Assembly (NCBI GenBank): GCA_016710435.1
Contig: JADJVV010000001.1
Location: 1,944,501-2,008,500, forward strand
Reading direction: 5' to 3'
Source: Hyphomicrobiales bacterium
GTDB lineage: Bacteria > Pseudomonadota > Alphaproteobacteria > Rhizobiales > Aestuariivirgaceae
Length of the DNA: 64,000 bases
In this document: in pieces, positions 33,576 to 42,110 of the stretch
How positions within the stretch are numbered: the stretch's first letter is position 1
Layout of the letters: every line of letters starts with the position of its first letter
Notes under the pieces: model-generated
Seen by the model: the letters and a program-made list of their open reading frames with translations, nothing else
Told to the model about the DNA's origin: nothing
The model's database searches: none
Made by a program: the position numbers and the translations under genes

Positions 33576-35538
33576 GTGTTCAAATTCAAGACCATGCTGG
33601 GGCTGTTTCAGGTCGACACGAGCAATCCGGCGCTCGTGCAGGCGCAGTCCCGCGCCTTCTCCCAGCAGATTCCCGTCCTCTACGGTATTCTTCTCGCCAA
33701 CACGTTCTTTGTGTCCGTCACCCACTACCGTATCGCGCCGCTGTTCCTGACGGTCATCCTGCCGGCCTGTTTCTCGATGCTGGCTGCGGCCCGTCTCCTG
33801 GGGTGGCGGCGGATGAGCCGCGTCATTCCAACCCACGCCGAAGCGGCCCGCCGCCTGTCATCCACCGTCTTCTTGTCGGTTGCACTGGGATTGGCCTTCA
33901 CCGCCTGGGGCATCTCGCTCTTTCCCTATGGCGATGCCTACGCGCGCTCGCATGTGGTCTTCTACATGGCGCTCACCATGATTGCCTGCGTCTTCTGCCT
34001 CATGCATTTGCGCGCGGCTGCCTATGTGCTCTCCGCCGTTGTCATCATTCCCTTTGTCCTGTTCTTCAGCATGCAGGGAGAAGCGGTGCTGGCAGCGATT
34101 GCCGGCAACATGGCCATGGTGACGGGTGCCATGCTCTACATTCTCACCCGGCACTCCAGAGACTTTGCCCTGATGATCACCCAGAGCGACCATCTGGAAA
34201 AAGTGAATCGCGAGACCCAGCGCCTCAGCGATGCCAACCGCAAGCTCGCCCATCACGACAGTCTGACTGGCCTGCCCAACCGCCGCAGCTTCATCGAAGA
34301 GGCGGAGGCACGTGTCGGCCCACCTGTCTGGAGCAGGCCGCAAGTTCGCGCTCGGAATCGTGGACCTCGATGGCTTCAAGGCCGTCAACGATTTGTATGG
34401 CCACGCCACCGGTGACGCGCTTCTGGTGGAAGCAAGCCGCCGCATGTCGGACATTGCCGGCACGGATATTGTCTTCGCCCGCCTCGGTGGTGACGAATTC
34501 GGCATCATTGCAGGCGAGAGCGTGGACCTCGTCGCTTTTGGCCGCACACTCTGCGAAATCCTCCGCCAGCCCTACGAACTGGATGATGTCACGGCGGAAG
34601 TCACATCCTCCTGCGGCTTCGCGGAATTCGGCACCGAGAGCCCCTCGACCCACGACCTCTTCGAAAACGCCGATTACGCTCTCTATCAGGCGAAGGACAA
34701 GGCGGGCGGTCACACCGTCGTCTTCTCCGCCGACCACCGCGCCAATCTCCGCCGCGTCCATCAGATTGACCAGGCGCTCCGCAATGCCGATCTCGATGGT
34801 GAACTGGCCCTCGTGTACCAGCCCGTCATCAACACCAAGACCGGCCATGTCGTGACTGTGGAAGCGTTGGCCCGCTGGCGCAATGCCAGCCTCGGCAGCA
34901 TCGGCCCGGCGCAGTTCATCGCAGCCGCCGAGAAGAGCTCGCTCATCAACCGCGTTACCCTGGTGCTGCTTCGCAAGCTCCTGAACGATCTACGCCTGTG
35001 GCCCGAGAATATGACGGCCTCGTTCAACCTCTCGGCCCGCACGCTGGCCTCGCCCGATTCCATGACCCAGATGCTGGGCCACATCCAGCGCAGCGGCATC
35101 CAGCCGCATCGCCTGGAATTCGAAGTCACTGAAACGGCCTTGATGATCGACTTCGAAGCGGCCCAGCGTTCACTGCTGATGTTGCGAAATCTCGGCGCCC
35201 GCATCGCGCTTGATGATTTCGGCACCGGCTATTCCAGCCTCAGCCATGTTCACCAGTTGCCACTCGACAAGATCAAGATCGACCGCAAGTTCGTGGGCGA
35301 CATGAGCAAGTCTCCCAAGGCCGCAAGCGTCGTGAAGACGGTGATCGACCTTTGCGACAACCTTGGCATGGTCTGCGTGGCCGAAGGCGTGGAGACCCAG
35401 GACCAGGCCGACCAGTTGGCCCGCAAGGGCTGCATCCTCGCGCAAGGCTTCCTGTACGGCCGCCCGGTTGCGGCCCGCGACGTGACCGAACTCCTCCAGC
35501 GCCCGGTCATGGCCGTGGAACTGCCCGTGCACGGCTGA
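33576..35538 (+). pseudogene. Membrane GGDEF-EAL protein, interrupted by a frameshift
   Basis: Translation from GTG 33576 (AGGGGAAG upstream) gives six membrane helices (about residues 25-195), a short coiled linker and the start of a GGDEF domain (HHDSLTGLPNRRSFIEEAEAR). Then the frame shifts by one base near 34318-34325. The second frame continues with VDLDGFKAVND, an intact GGDEF, and an EAL domain (VEALARW, FEVTETALM, LDDFGTGYSS, KIDRKF, EGVET) ending at 35538. Dropping one C in GGCCCACC near 34320 restores a continuous protein of about 653 residues. It may be a real mutation or a sequence error. If intact it would make or break cyclic di-GMP. Confidence 0.82.
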
Positions 35539-35678
35539 CGGCACAAGGAATAATGCTACAAGATCAGGTGTTTGCGGCCTGACCTCCAGCTTGCGTCATC
35601 AAAGCGGTGGATGGGGCGATGGCCCCGCTTGTCGCCGCCCGCCCGTTGCAGCATGTAGACGCCAAGGAGACCGCTGCC

Positions 35679-36326
35679 ATGACCGCCTTCAAGAAGCCGC
35701 ACAATCTCACCGTCGTCGACCATCCGCTGGTGCTGCACAAGCTCACCCTCATGCGGGACAAACACACGCCCTCGGCTGTTTTCCGCCAGCTTCTCCACGA
35801 GATCAGCCATCTCCTCGCCTATGAAGTCTGCCGCGACCTTCCCATCACCACGCAGACCATCGAGACGCCACTCGCCGAAATGGAAGCGCCGATCCTCAAG
35901 GGAAAGAAGCTGGTGATTGTCTCGGTGCTACGCGCCGGCAACGGCCTGCTGGAGGGCATGCTCTCCCTCATTCCTTCGGCCCGTGTCGGCCACATCGGCC
36001 TGTACCGCGATCCGGAGACGCTGCAGCCCGTGGAATACTACCTCAAGGTTCCCGAGGACATTGCCGAGCGGCGCACCATCGTGGTTGACCCCATGCTGGC
36101 CACCGGCAACTCCGTCTCCGCCGCCGTGAAGCGGCTGAAGGAAAAGGGCGCCCGCGACATCCGCCTCGTCACCCTGCTTTCGGCACCGGAAGGCATCATG
36201 CACTTCCATGAGGAGCATCCGGACGTTCCGGTTTTCACCGCCGCGGTGGACAGCCACTTGAACAGCCACGGTTATATCGTCCCCGGCCTCGGCGATGCCG
36301 GCGACCGCATGTTCGGCACCAAGTAG
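35679..36326 (+). CDS. upp: Uracil phosphoribosyltransferase
   Basis: This 215-residue type I PRTase has the substrate loop VLRAGNGLLEGM, the PRPP-binding VVDPMLATGNS (about 130-140) and the uracil-binding GLGDAGDRMFGTK C-terminus. It makes UMP from uracil and PRPP in pyrimidine salvage. ATG 35679 has AGGAGA upstream; an in-frame ATG at 35607 would add 24 non-conserved residues. It stands alone after the GGDEF-EAL gene. Confidence 0.95.
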   Translation: MTAFKKPHNLTVVDHPLVLHKLTLMRDKHTPSAVFRQLLHEISHLLAYEVCRDLPITTQTIETPLAEMEAPILKGKKLVIVSVLRAGNGLLEGMLSLIPSARVGHIGLYRDPETLQPVEYYLKVPEDIAERRTIVVDPMLATGNSVSAAVKRLKEKGARDIRLVTLLSAPEGIMHFHEEHPDVPVFTAAVDSHLNSHGYIVPGLGDAGDRMFGTK

Positions 36327-36429
36327 GAGTTTCACCAGCCGTTAATCATGCGGCCAAGTGTTCAGACTCTGGTTACGATCTTGCAGGTCTCTGGCGGGTA
36401 GTTTTGTCGCAACACGAATTGGGCAAGAC

Positions 36430-37221
36430 ATGTCAGCTGGCGCAACCGCACTTTCCGTCGATCTTCCGGCTTCCAGCCTTGCGCGCAAGGCCGACGGTGC
36501 GCCGCGCCGCGTGCTCTACGCCGAAGACCAGGTTTCGTCGCGTGTCGTCACCAAGGCCATGCTGGAAAAGATGGGCTTTGAAGTGGAAGCCGTGGACGAT
36601 GGCGAAGTGGCCGTCGAGAAGGCCCGCGAGGGCTTGTACGACATCATCCTGCTCGACATTGAAATGCCCGTGATGGATGGCGTTACTGCCGCCCGCATCA
36701 TCCGCGGCGAGATCGACAGCCACCGCAACACACCCATTCTGGCGCTTTCGGCCTTCCTCGCCGATTCGACTGAACAGTCCGATTGGCGCAACGCCTTCGA
36801 TACCGCCGTGCCGAAGCCCGCCAACAGCAACGAGCTGCAGCGAGCCATGGCCCGCGCCATTGCCAGTCACACGGCAGGCGAACGGCCTTGCGCCGTCACT
36901 GCCGTTCTGGAACAGAAACCTGCCGCCAATATCTGGGACTCGATCCGCGAGATCATGCCGGCCCGCAGCCTGACCGCCCTTGTGCTGTCGGCCAGCGACG
37001 AGATGAACCACCTCGCCCTGGCGCTGTCGGCGGCGCGTGAGGCGGGCGAGATCGAACACCTCCGCCATTACCGTCACGCCCTTGCCGGGCTTGCCCGCAA
37101 TTTCGGCATCACCGAACTCGACCAGATGATCACAGCGACGCGGGAAGCGCCGCGCGGCCTCAACATGTCGGCGGTATTTGCCCTGATAGAAGAGTGGCGC
37201 CGCAGCCATCTCCTGCATTGA
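36430..37221 (+). CDS. Response regulator (REC) with C-terminal helical domain
   Basis: This 263-residue protein has a receiver domain at about 27-148: acidic pair in YAEDQ, phospho-acceptor D76 in ILLDIEMP, Thr/Ser switch in LALSAF and Lys in VPKPANS. The C-terminal half (about 165-263) is helical and has no DNA-binding motif. A histidine in RHYRHALAGLARNFGI could make it an Hpt-like phosphotransfer module. It may therefore act in a phosphorelay; no partner kinase is adjacent. The start ATG 36430 has a weak GGGCAAGA site. A clear terminator follows. Confidence 0.8.
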   Translation: MSAGATALSVDLPASSLARKADGAPRRVLYAEDQVSSRVVTKAMLEKMGFEVEAVDDGEVAVEKAREGLYDIILLDIEMPVMDGVTAARIIRGEIDSHRNTPILALSAFLADSTEQSDWRNAFDTAVPKPANSNELQRAMARAIASHTAGERPCAVTAVLEQKPAANIWDSIREIMPARSLTALVLSASDEMNHLALALSAAREAGEIEHLRHYRHALAGLARNFGITELDQMITATREAPRGLNMSAVFALIEEWRRSHLLH

Positions 37222-37254
37222 ACGAATAAAACAAGAAGAGCGTCAGACGAAAAG

Positions 37255-37280
37255 GGCCGCTGTCAACAGCGGCCTTTTTT
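37255..37280 (+). terminator. Rho-independent terminator of the response regulator
   Basis: GGCCGCTG (37255-37262) pairs with CAGCGGCC (37267-37274) around TCAA, followed by TTTTTT at 37275-37280. Confidence 0.92.
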
Positions 37281-37317
37281 GCAGCCTGCGCGGAGCAGGC
37301 CCGAACGGTATGTGTGC

Positions 37318-37476
37318 TTACGCCTTCTCGGGCGTGGAGGAACCGGCATCCGGCTTGGCATCGAAGGCGGCCAGCATGTGAAGGACTTCGGCGAAGTCGG
37401 GGCTGATGCGGCGCGGACGCTTGGGCATCACGATTTTCTTTTGCGGTTCGGACGGTGTCATGGTGGTCTGTGTCAT
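37318..37476 (-). CDS. Possible small protein, 52 residues
   Basis: This minus-strand frame reads MTQTTMTPSEPQKKIVMPKR, then an RRISPDFAEVLHMLAAFD helix and an acidic/Pro tail ending TPEKA. AGGGA lies 8 bases before the ATG. It is basic at the N-terminus and amphipathic later, resembling small uncharacterised alphaproteobacterial proteins, but I do not recognise a family. It converges with the response regulator, sharing the hairpin region. The plus-strand reading of the same stretch has no ribosome site and looks like a shadow. Confidence 0.5.
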   Translation of the reverse strand: MTQTTMTPSEPQKKIVMPKRPRRISPDFAEVLHMLAAFDAKPDAGSSTPEKA

Positions 37477-37705
37477 CACTGAATTCCCTGTTGGTCGCAG
37501 TTTATTGCGTCGAACTTAAGGAGAAACTAAGCGCCGCTGCCTGAATTGGGCCGCAACGATCCGTTCATCAGCAATTCATCAGGAAGCAGTTGCTAGGGCA
37601 GGCTTGAACACAGAATCGTGAGTTTGAGGCCCGCACTCAATCTGTAACAATTCCTGTGGCAGCACTACAGTTGCTCACGAGCACAGTCCAGGACAGGAGA
37701 ACAGA

Positions 37706-38164
37706 ATGAACGTGATGACCAGAACCCTTCTTGCCGCGGCGGCAGGCATGATGATCACGGCAACGGCGGCACTCGCCGGACCTGCTGATGATGCCATTCA
37801 GGGCCGACAGGGCTGCATGAAGGCCAATGGCGCTGCGATGGGCGCCATGGTGCCGATGATCAAGGGCGAAAAGCCCTATGACGCGGCCGCCGTTGGCGAT
37901 GCGTTGGGCAAGGCTGAAGCAGCCTGCGCTGGCTGGGCCAACTGGTGGGGCGAGAACAGCCAGAAGGGCGAAACCGCCGAAACCTGGGCCAAGGCCGAAA
38001 TCTGGACTGACAAGGCCGGCTTCGAAGCGGCAGGCGCTGCCTATGGCAAGGCCTTTGGCGCGCTGAAGGGAACGACGGACGAAGCCAGCTTCAAGACCGC
38101 GTTCGGCGAATTCGGCGGCACCTGCAAGGGCTGCCACGAGAAGTTCCGCCGTCCGAAGGAATAA
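37706..38164 (+). CDS. Class II cytochrome c (c'/c-556 type)
   Basis: This 152-residue protein has a Sec signal (1-24, ending ALA), a four-helix bundle and a single C-terminal heme motif CKGCHEKFRR, the hallmark of cytochromes c' and c-556. It is periplasmic. Class II cytochromes carry electrons or bind NO; a methionine ligand near the mature N-terminus (GCMKAN) would favour the low-spin c-556 type, but this is uncertain. AGGAGAAC precedes ATG 37706. It ends 4 bases before a diheme cytochrome gene, so both form one operon and probably one electron-transfer route. Confidence 0.9.
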   Translation: MNVMTRTLLAAAAGMMITATAALAGPADDAIQGRQGCMKANGAAMGAMVPMIKGEKPYDAAAVGDALGKAEAACAGWANWWGENSQKGETAETWAKAEIWTDKAGFEAAGAAYGKAFGALKGTTDEASFKTAFGEFGGTCKGCHEKFRRPKE

Positions 38165-38168
38165 GATC

Positions 38169-39083
38169 ATTTCCAGGCTTTTCTCAAAACGTAACCTCTC
38201 CGTCCTGGCGCTGCTTGCAGCGCTGGGACTCGCCAGCTTCTGGGCACTCTCTGCCCCGCAACCGCTGACGGCCGCCGAACTTCCGGCCCACACGGGCGAC
38301 GTCGCCAACGGTGAGCGCCTCTACAATGCTTCCGGCTGTCACTCCTGCCATCTGCCGGGCCCCGATGCCGTGGGCGTCGATGCGGCCCTGCCTGCCGGTG
38401 GTGCGCCGCTCAAGACACCTGTGGGCACCTTCTATCCGCCCAATCTCACGCCCGATCCCGAGACGGGTCTTGGCCAGTGGACGGACCTCGAATTCGTCAA
38501 TGCCGTCCAGCGCGGCATCGGAAAGTCCGGAGGCCATCTCATTCCGGCCTTTCCCTACACATCCTATGCACACATGACGCGTGAGGACGTGCTCGACATC
38601 CGCGCCTATCTCGCATCGCTGCCGGCCGTGAAGAATCCCGCCAAGCCACAGGACGTGGCGTTCCAGCCCATCGTTCGGCGCGGCATTGGCCTGTGGAAGC
38701 GCATGGGCCTGGACACGGCGGTGACGGCCCCGGACCCGGCGCAATCCGAGACCTGGAATCGCGGACGCTACATCGTCAACGGCGCAGGCCATTGCAACGA
38801 GTGCCACACGCCGCGCACCGTGATCATGACCAGTGATTTCTCACGCTATCTCGCCGGTGGTCCGCATCCCGAAGGCGAGGGCAAGGTGCCGAGCCTGCGT
38901 GGTCTCATCGAACGTGGCCGCTACAAGGATGCGAACGACATCAAGCTGGCGCTGCAGAACGGTGAACTGCTCGGCTACGACAAGCTCTCATCCGGCGGCA
39001 TGGGCAAGGTCCAGAGCAACATGGCGAAACTCCCTGACGCCGACGTCGCTGCGATTGCGGAATACATCGCCAGCCTCAAATAA
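38169..39083 (+). CDS. Diheme cytochrome c with a non-canonical start codon
   Basis: The open frame encodes a signal/anchor (RNLSVLALLAALGLASFWA), a first heme motif CHSCH, an NLTPDPETGLGQW block, a second heme motif CNECH, and ends at 39083. No ATG, GTG or TTG occurs in frame before 38370, which lies after the first heme motif. AAGGA at 38156-38160 is followed by ATC (38166) and ATT (38169, 8 bases away); ATT is taken as the start, giving 304 residues. It looks like a membrane-linked electron acceptor subunit related to the cytochromes of periplasmic dehydrogenases. An unnoticed sequence error at the gene junction is the alternative. Confidence 0.75.
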   Translation: MSRLFSKRNLSVLALLAALGLASFWALSAPQPLTAAELPAHTGDVANGERLYNASGCHSCHLPGPDAVGVDAALPAGGAPLKTPVGTFYPPNLTPDPETGLGQWTDLEFVNAVQRGIGKSGGHLIPAFPYTSYAHMTREDVLDIRAYLASLPAVKNPAKPQDVAFQPIVRRGIGLWKRMGLDTAVTAPDPAQSETWNRGRYIVNGAGHCNECHTPRTVIMTSDFSRYLAGGPHPEGEGKVPSLRGLIERGRYKDANDIKLALQNGELLGYDKLSSGGMGKVQSNMAKLPDADVAAIAEYIASLK

Positions 39084-39087
39084 CGGT

Positions 39088-39108
39088 TGGCCCGCCTCGT
39101 GCGGGCCA
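39088..39108. terminator. Hairpin between cytochrome c and mutT
   Basis: TGGCCCGC and GCGGGCCA form a perfect 8-bp stem around CTCGT, between convergent genes. The U-run is weak on both strands. Confidence 0.65.
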
Positions 39109-39115
39109 TTCCTCG

Positions 39116-39514
39116 TCACAGCAATTCTTCCAGATGTGGAATGAGCGGAATATCGGCGGGCGGCATCGGGTATTCGCGCATTGCCTTCGGCCACACCCAT
39201 TTCAGTGTCTGCCCTTCCTGCGCCGCAACCTGCCCCTTCCAGCGGCGGCAGACGTAGAGCGGCATCAGCAGGTGGAAATCCGCATAGGCGTGGCTGGCGA
39301 AGGTGAGGGGTGCGAGGCAGGACTCCGCCACGTCGATTGCAAGTTCTTCCTTCAACTCGCGAATGAGTGCCGCCTCAGGCCGTTCACCCGTTTCAATCTT
39401 GCCGCCGGGAAATTCCCACAAGCCTGCAAGCGTCTTGCCTTCGGGACGCTGCGAGATGAGCACGCGCCCGTCGGCATCGACAAGCGCTACGGCGGCGACG
39501 AGGAGCAGCCGCAT
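39116..39514 (-). CDS. mutT: MutT-type Nudix hydrolase (8-oxo-dGTP diphosphatase)
   Basis: This 132-residue protein has the Nudix box GGKIETGERPEAALIREL followed by KEELAI. The usual glycine near the end of the box is alanine here, which is tolerated in some members. The FPGGKIE and late W-V-W-P pattern match MutT that hydrolyses 8-oxo-dGTP to prevent A:T to C:G changes. Its ATG overlaps the argJ stop by one base (TGATG), so it is the last gene of the argJ operon. Confidence 0.88.
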   Translation of the reverse strand: MRLLLVAAVALVDADGRVLISQRPEGKTLAGLWEFPGGKIETGERPEAALIRELKEELAIDVAESCLAPLTFASHAYADFHLLMPLYVCRRWKGQVAAQEGQTLKWVWPKAMREYPMPPADIPLIPHLEELL

Positions 39515-40749
39515 CAGCTGCGGTAGGAGCCGTTGATGTCGATGTAGCGGTGCGTCAGGTCGCAGGTCCACACCTGCGCCTTGCCCTTGCCGACGCCAAC
39601 GTCCGCCGCGATCTTGATGTCGCGGCCCTTCATGTGCGGCATGATCTCCGCTTCCTTGTAGGCAGCATCGCGCATGCCCTTTACCGCCACCTGCACGCCG
39701 CCGATGCGGATGCGGATCTTGTCGCGGATGGCCTTCTCGCCAGCCTTGCCGATCGCCATGACGATGCGGCCCCAGTTGGCGTCTTCGCCGGCAATCGCTG
39801 TTTTCACCAGCGGCGAATTGGCGATACTCATGGCAATGCGGTGCGCGGCCGTGTCGCTCTCCGCACCCGTCACAGTGATATCGATCAGCTTCTCCGCCCC
39901 TTCGCCATCCTTGGCGACCTGAAGCGCAAGGTCATGGCACACCTCATGCAACGCCTTGGCGAAGCCCTTGAGCCGGGCATCAGATGCCGTCTTCAGTCCC
40001 TTGACCGGTCCGGCAGCACCCGTGGCGAACAGCAGCACCGTGTCTGAAGTCGAGGTATCTCCATCCACCGTCACGCAGTTGAAGGTCTTGGCCACGCTGG
40101 CGGAGAGGAGGGCCTGCAACACCTTGGCGGGAATGGCGGCATCGGTGAAGATGAAGCTCAGCATCGTCGCCATGTCCGGCGCGATCATGCCCGAGCCCTT
40201 GGCAATGCCGTTGATGGTGACGGGCTTGCCGTCGAGTTTCACCGTGCGCGTCGAAACCTTGGCGAAGGTGTCCGTGGTCATGATGGCGCGCGCGGCATCA
40301 TTCCAGCCGTCTTCGACGGCGGCCGAGGCCAGCCCGCCGATGGCATTGACGATGAAGGAGGGATCAAGCGGCTCGCCGATCACGCCGGTCGAGGCTTGGT
40401 AGATGGTCTCAGGCTTTGACTTGAAGGCTTTCGCCGCGGCGGAGGCCACGGCCTTCACGGTAGCCGTTCCCGCCTTGCCGGTAAACGCATTGGCATTGCC
40501 CGCATTGACCAGAAGGGCGCGCGCCTTGCCGAGCTTGAGGGCGGCCTTGCACCAGTCCACCGGTGCCGAACTGGACTTGGAGCGCGTCAGGCAACCCGCC
40601 GCCGTGGTGCCCTCGGCCATGAGCGCCAGCAGCACATCGGGCCGGCCCTTGTAGCGAATGCCCGTGGCAGCCGCCGCCAGCTTCACGCCGGAAATGGAGG
40701 GAAGGCGCGGAGTTTCCGCCGGCGCCAGGGGTGAAACGACATGCGCCAT
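39514..40749 (-). CDS. argJ: Bifunctional glutamate N-acetyltransferase / ornithine acetyltransferase
   Basis: This 411-residue Ntn-type enzyme has the autocleavage site in GMIAPDMATMLSF: the precursor is cut before the Thr to give alpha and beta chains. Other family blocks are NAGNANAFTG, STGVIGEPL and VDGDTSTSDT. It recycles the acetyl group from N-acetylornithine to glutamate in arginine synthesis. It sits between the parvulin gene and mutT, an arrangement common near secA in Hyphomicrobiales. Confidence 0.95.
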   Translation of the reverse strand: MAHVVSPLAPAETPRLPSISGVKLAAAATGIRYKGRPDVLLALMAEGTTAAGCLTRSKSSSAPVDWCKAALKLGKARALLVNAGNANAFTGKAGTATVKAVASAAAKAFKSKPETIYQASTGVIGEPLDPSFIVNAIGGLASAAVEDGWNDAARAIMTTDTFAKVSTRTVKLDGKPVTINGIAKGSGMIAPDMATMLSFIFTDAAIPAKVLQALLSASVAKTFNCVTVDGDTSTSDTVLLFATGAAGPVKGLKTASDARLKGFAKALHEVCHDLALQVAKDGEGAEKLIDITVTGAESDTAAHRIAMSIANSPLVKTAIAGEDANWGRIVMAIGKAGEKAIRDKIRIRIGGVQVAVKGMRDAAYKEAEIMPHMKGRDIKIAADVGVGKGKAQVWTCDLTHRYIDINGSYRS

Positions 40750-40778
40750 GGTAGAGTATCCCGCCGTTGGAAGTCTGA

Positions 40779-41792
40779 TCAGTTGCCCGTGGAATCTTCG
40801 GGGATGAGAAGGTCGCCCTTGCCGGTCGTGTCACCGCCATCGCCACCATCTGCAGCCGGTGGCGTGTCACCACCTGTGGTGCCGACATTGGCCTTCTTGG
40901 CCTTCTCCTGAAGGGCGCGGCGCTGGGCTTCCGCTTCCGCCGCCACCTTCTTCAGGTCCTCGTCGAGGATCTCAACCTTGGCGACGTCGTGGAGGCTCGT
41001 CAGCGTCTCCTGCACCTTCTGGCGCACGAGGGCATTGCGGATGGCGCCCTTCACCTGGTCGTAAGGCTGGGCTGCACCCATCTTGCGGTCTTCGAGCTTG
41101 ATCACGTGCCAGCCGAAGTCCGTCTTCACGGGCTTGGAAAGTTCACCCTTCTTCAGGGCGAAGGCGGCCTTGGAGAACTCCGGCACCATTTCCGGCGCGG
41201 TGAAGTAGCCGAGGTCACCACCGTAATCCTTCGATCCGTCGAGGCTGTACTGCTTCGCCAGGTCTTCGAACTTCTCGCCGGCCTTCAGTTTCTCGACGAT
41301 GCTGTTGGCTTCCTTCTCGCTGGCGACAAGGATGTGGCGGGCGCGCACGCGCTCGGTTTCCGTGACCTTCTTGGCCTCTTCGTCATAGACCTTGCGGACC
41401 TGCTCTTCCGTCACCTGCGGAGCGATCTTCTGGGCGAGGTAGCTGTCGCGCAGGGCCTTGGCCTGGTAGGCGGCGAGGCGGCGCTTGTAATCATCCGTTT
41501 CGGCAAGCCCGTCCTTGTTGGCGAGCTGGGCGAGGAGGTGGCGTTCCACCAGGAACTGCACCACGAAGGGGTAGCGCAGCTTCTTCGGCAGGTTGGGCAG
41601 CTGGCCGATCACGTCGTCGAAGGCCATGCGCACTTCGGAGGCCTTGATTTCGTAGCCGTTGACCGTGGCCACCACCTTGTCTTCACCTTGCAAGGCAACC
41701 GCCTCGTCCTGGGCGCGGGCGGGAAGTGTGCTCAAAAGCACAAGGGCAGCGCCGGCGAGGGCGGAAGTGATCGAGAAGCGATTGCGCAACAT
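40779..41792 (-). CDS. Periplasmic peptidyl-prolyl isomerase (parvulin/SurA-like)
   Basis: This 337-residue protein has a Sec signal (1-28, ending ARA), an N-terminal chaperone helix region (about 40-130), and one parvulin domain (about 145-245; RARHILVASEKEANSI, YGGDLGYFTAPEMVPEFSKAAF, FGWHVIKL). The C-terminal tail is low-complexity and acidic (TGGDTPPAADGGDGGDTTG). It helps fold secreted and outer-membrane proteins. It is divergent from secA, linking export and folding, and codirectional with argJ 29 bases away. Confidence 0.9.
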   Translation of the reverse strand: MLRNRFSITSALAGAALVLLSTLPARAQDEAVALQGEDKVVATVNGYEIKASEVRMAFDDVIGQLPNLPKKLRYPFVVQFLVERHLLAQLANKDGLAETDDYKRRLAAYQAKALRDSYLAQKIAPQVTEEQVRKVYDEEAKKVTETERVRARHILVASEKEANSIVEKLKAGEKFEDLAKQYSLDGSKDYGGDLGYFTAPEMVPEFSKAAFALKKGELSKPVKTDFGWHVIKLEDRKMGAAQPYDQVKGAIRNALVRQKVQETLTSLHDVAKVEILDEDLKKVAAEAEAQRRALQEKAKKANVGTTGGDTPPAADGGDGGDTTGKGDLLIPEDSTGN

Positions 41793-42110
41793 GGAAGGTC
41801 CAACTGTTCAAAACGGGGAACGGGCGAGCCGCTCATGGCGAGGAAAAAAGGCGACAATGTGCTCGGCGCACACCTTTCCTGCCTCCTGAGAGCCGTCCCT
41901 GCTCGGCGCGACATTGGGCTTGAGATCAAGGACTTGCAAGGGCTTCTGCATGTCGCCTGCAACCTGTTGCGGCATTGCAACAGGTTGAAATCCCTTTTCC
42001 GATAGCCCATCTCCGGCGGCAGTGCGGGTCTGCCAATTGTTCTTGGCGGCCAACTTGGCTAGACGTGCCTCGGAATGGCGGCTTAATGCCCGCAAAAGGA
42101 TGCGAATCAC
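41793..42110. promoter_or_regulatory. Divergent parvulin/secA control region
   Basis: These 318 bases contain no plausible gene; short plus-strand frames lack ribosome sites. The main feature is the perfect inverted repeat at 41960-41987, listed separately. AAGGATG at 42099-42105 is the probable secA ribosome site. Confidence 0.5.
41960..41987. repeat. Perfect 11-bp inverted repeat upstream of secA
   Basis: CAACCTGTTGC and GCAACAGGTTG are perfect complements with a 6-base GGCATT spacer, 124 bases before the secA ATG. It could be a regulator-binding palindrome or a strong hairpin in the secA leader. No U-run follows. Confidence 0.75.
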
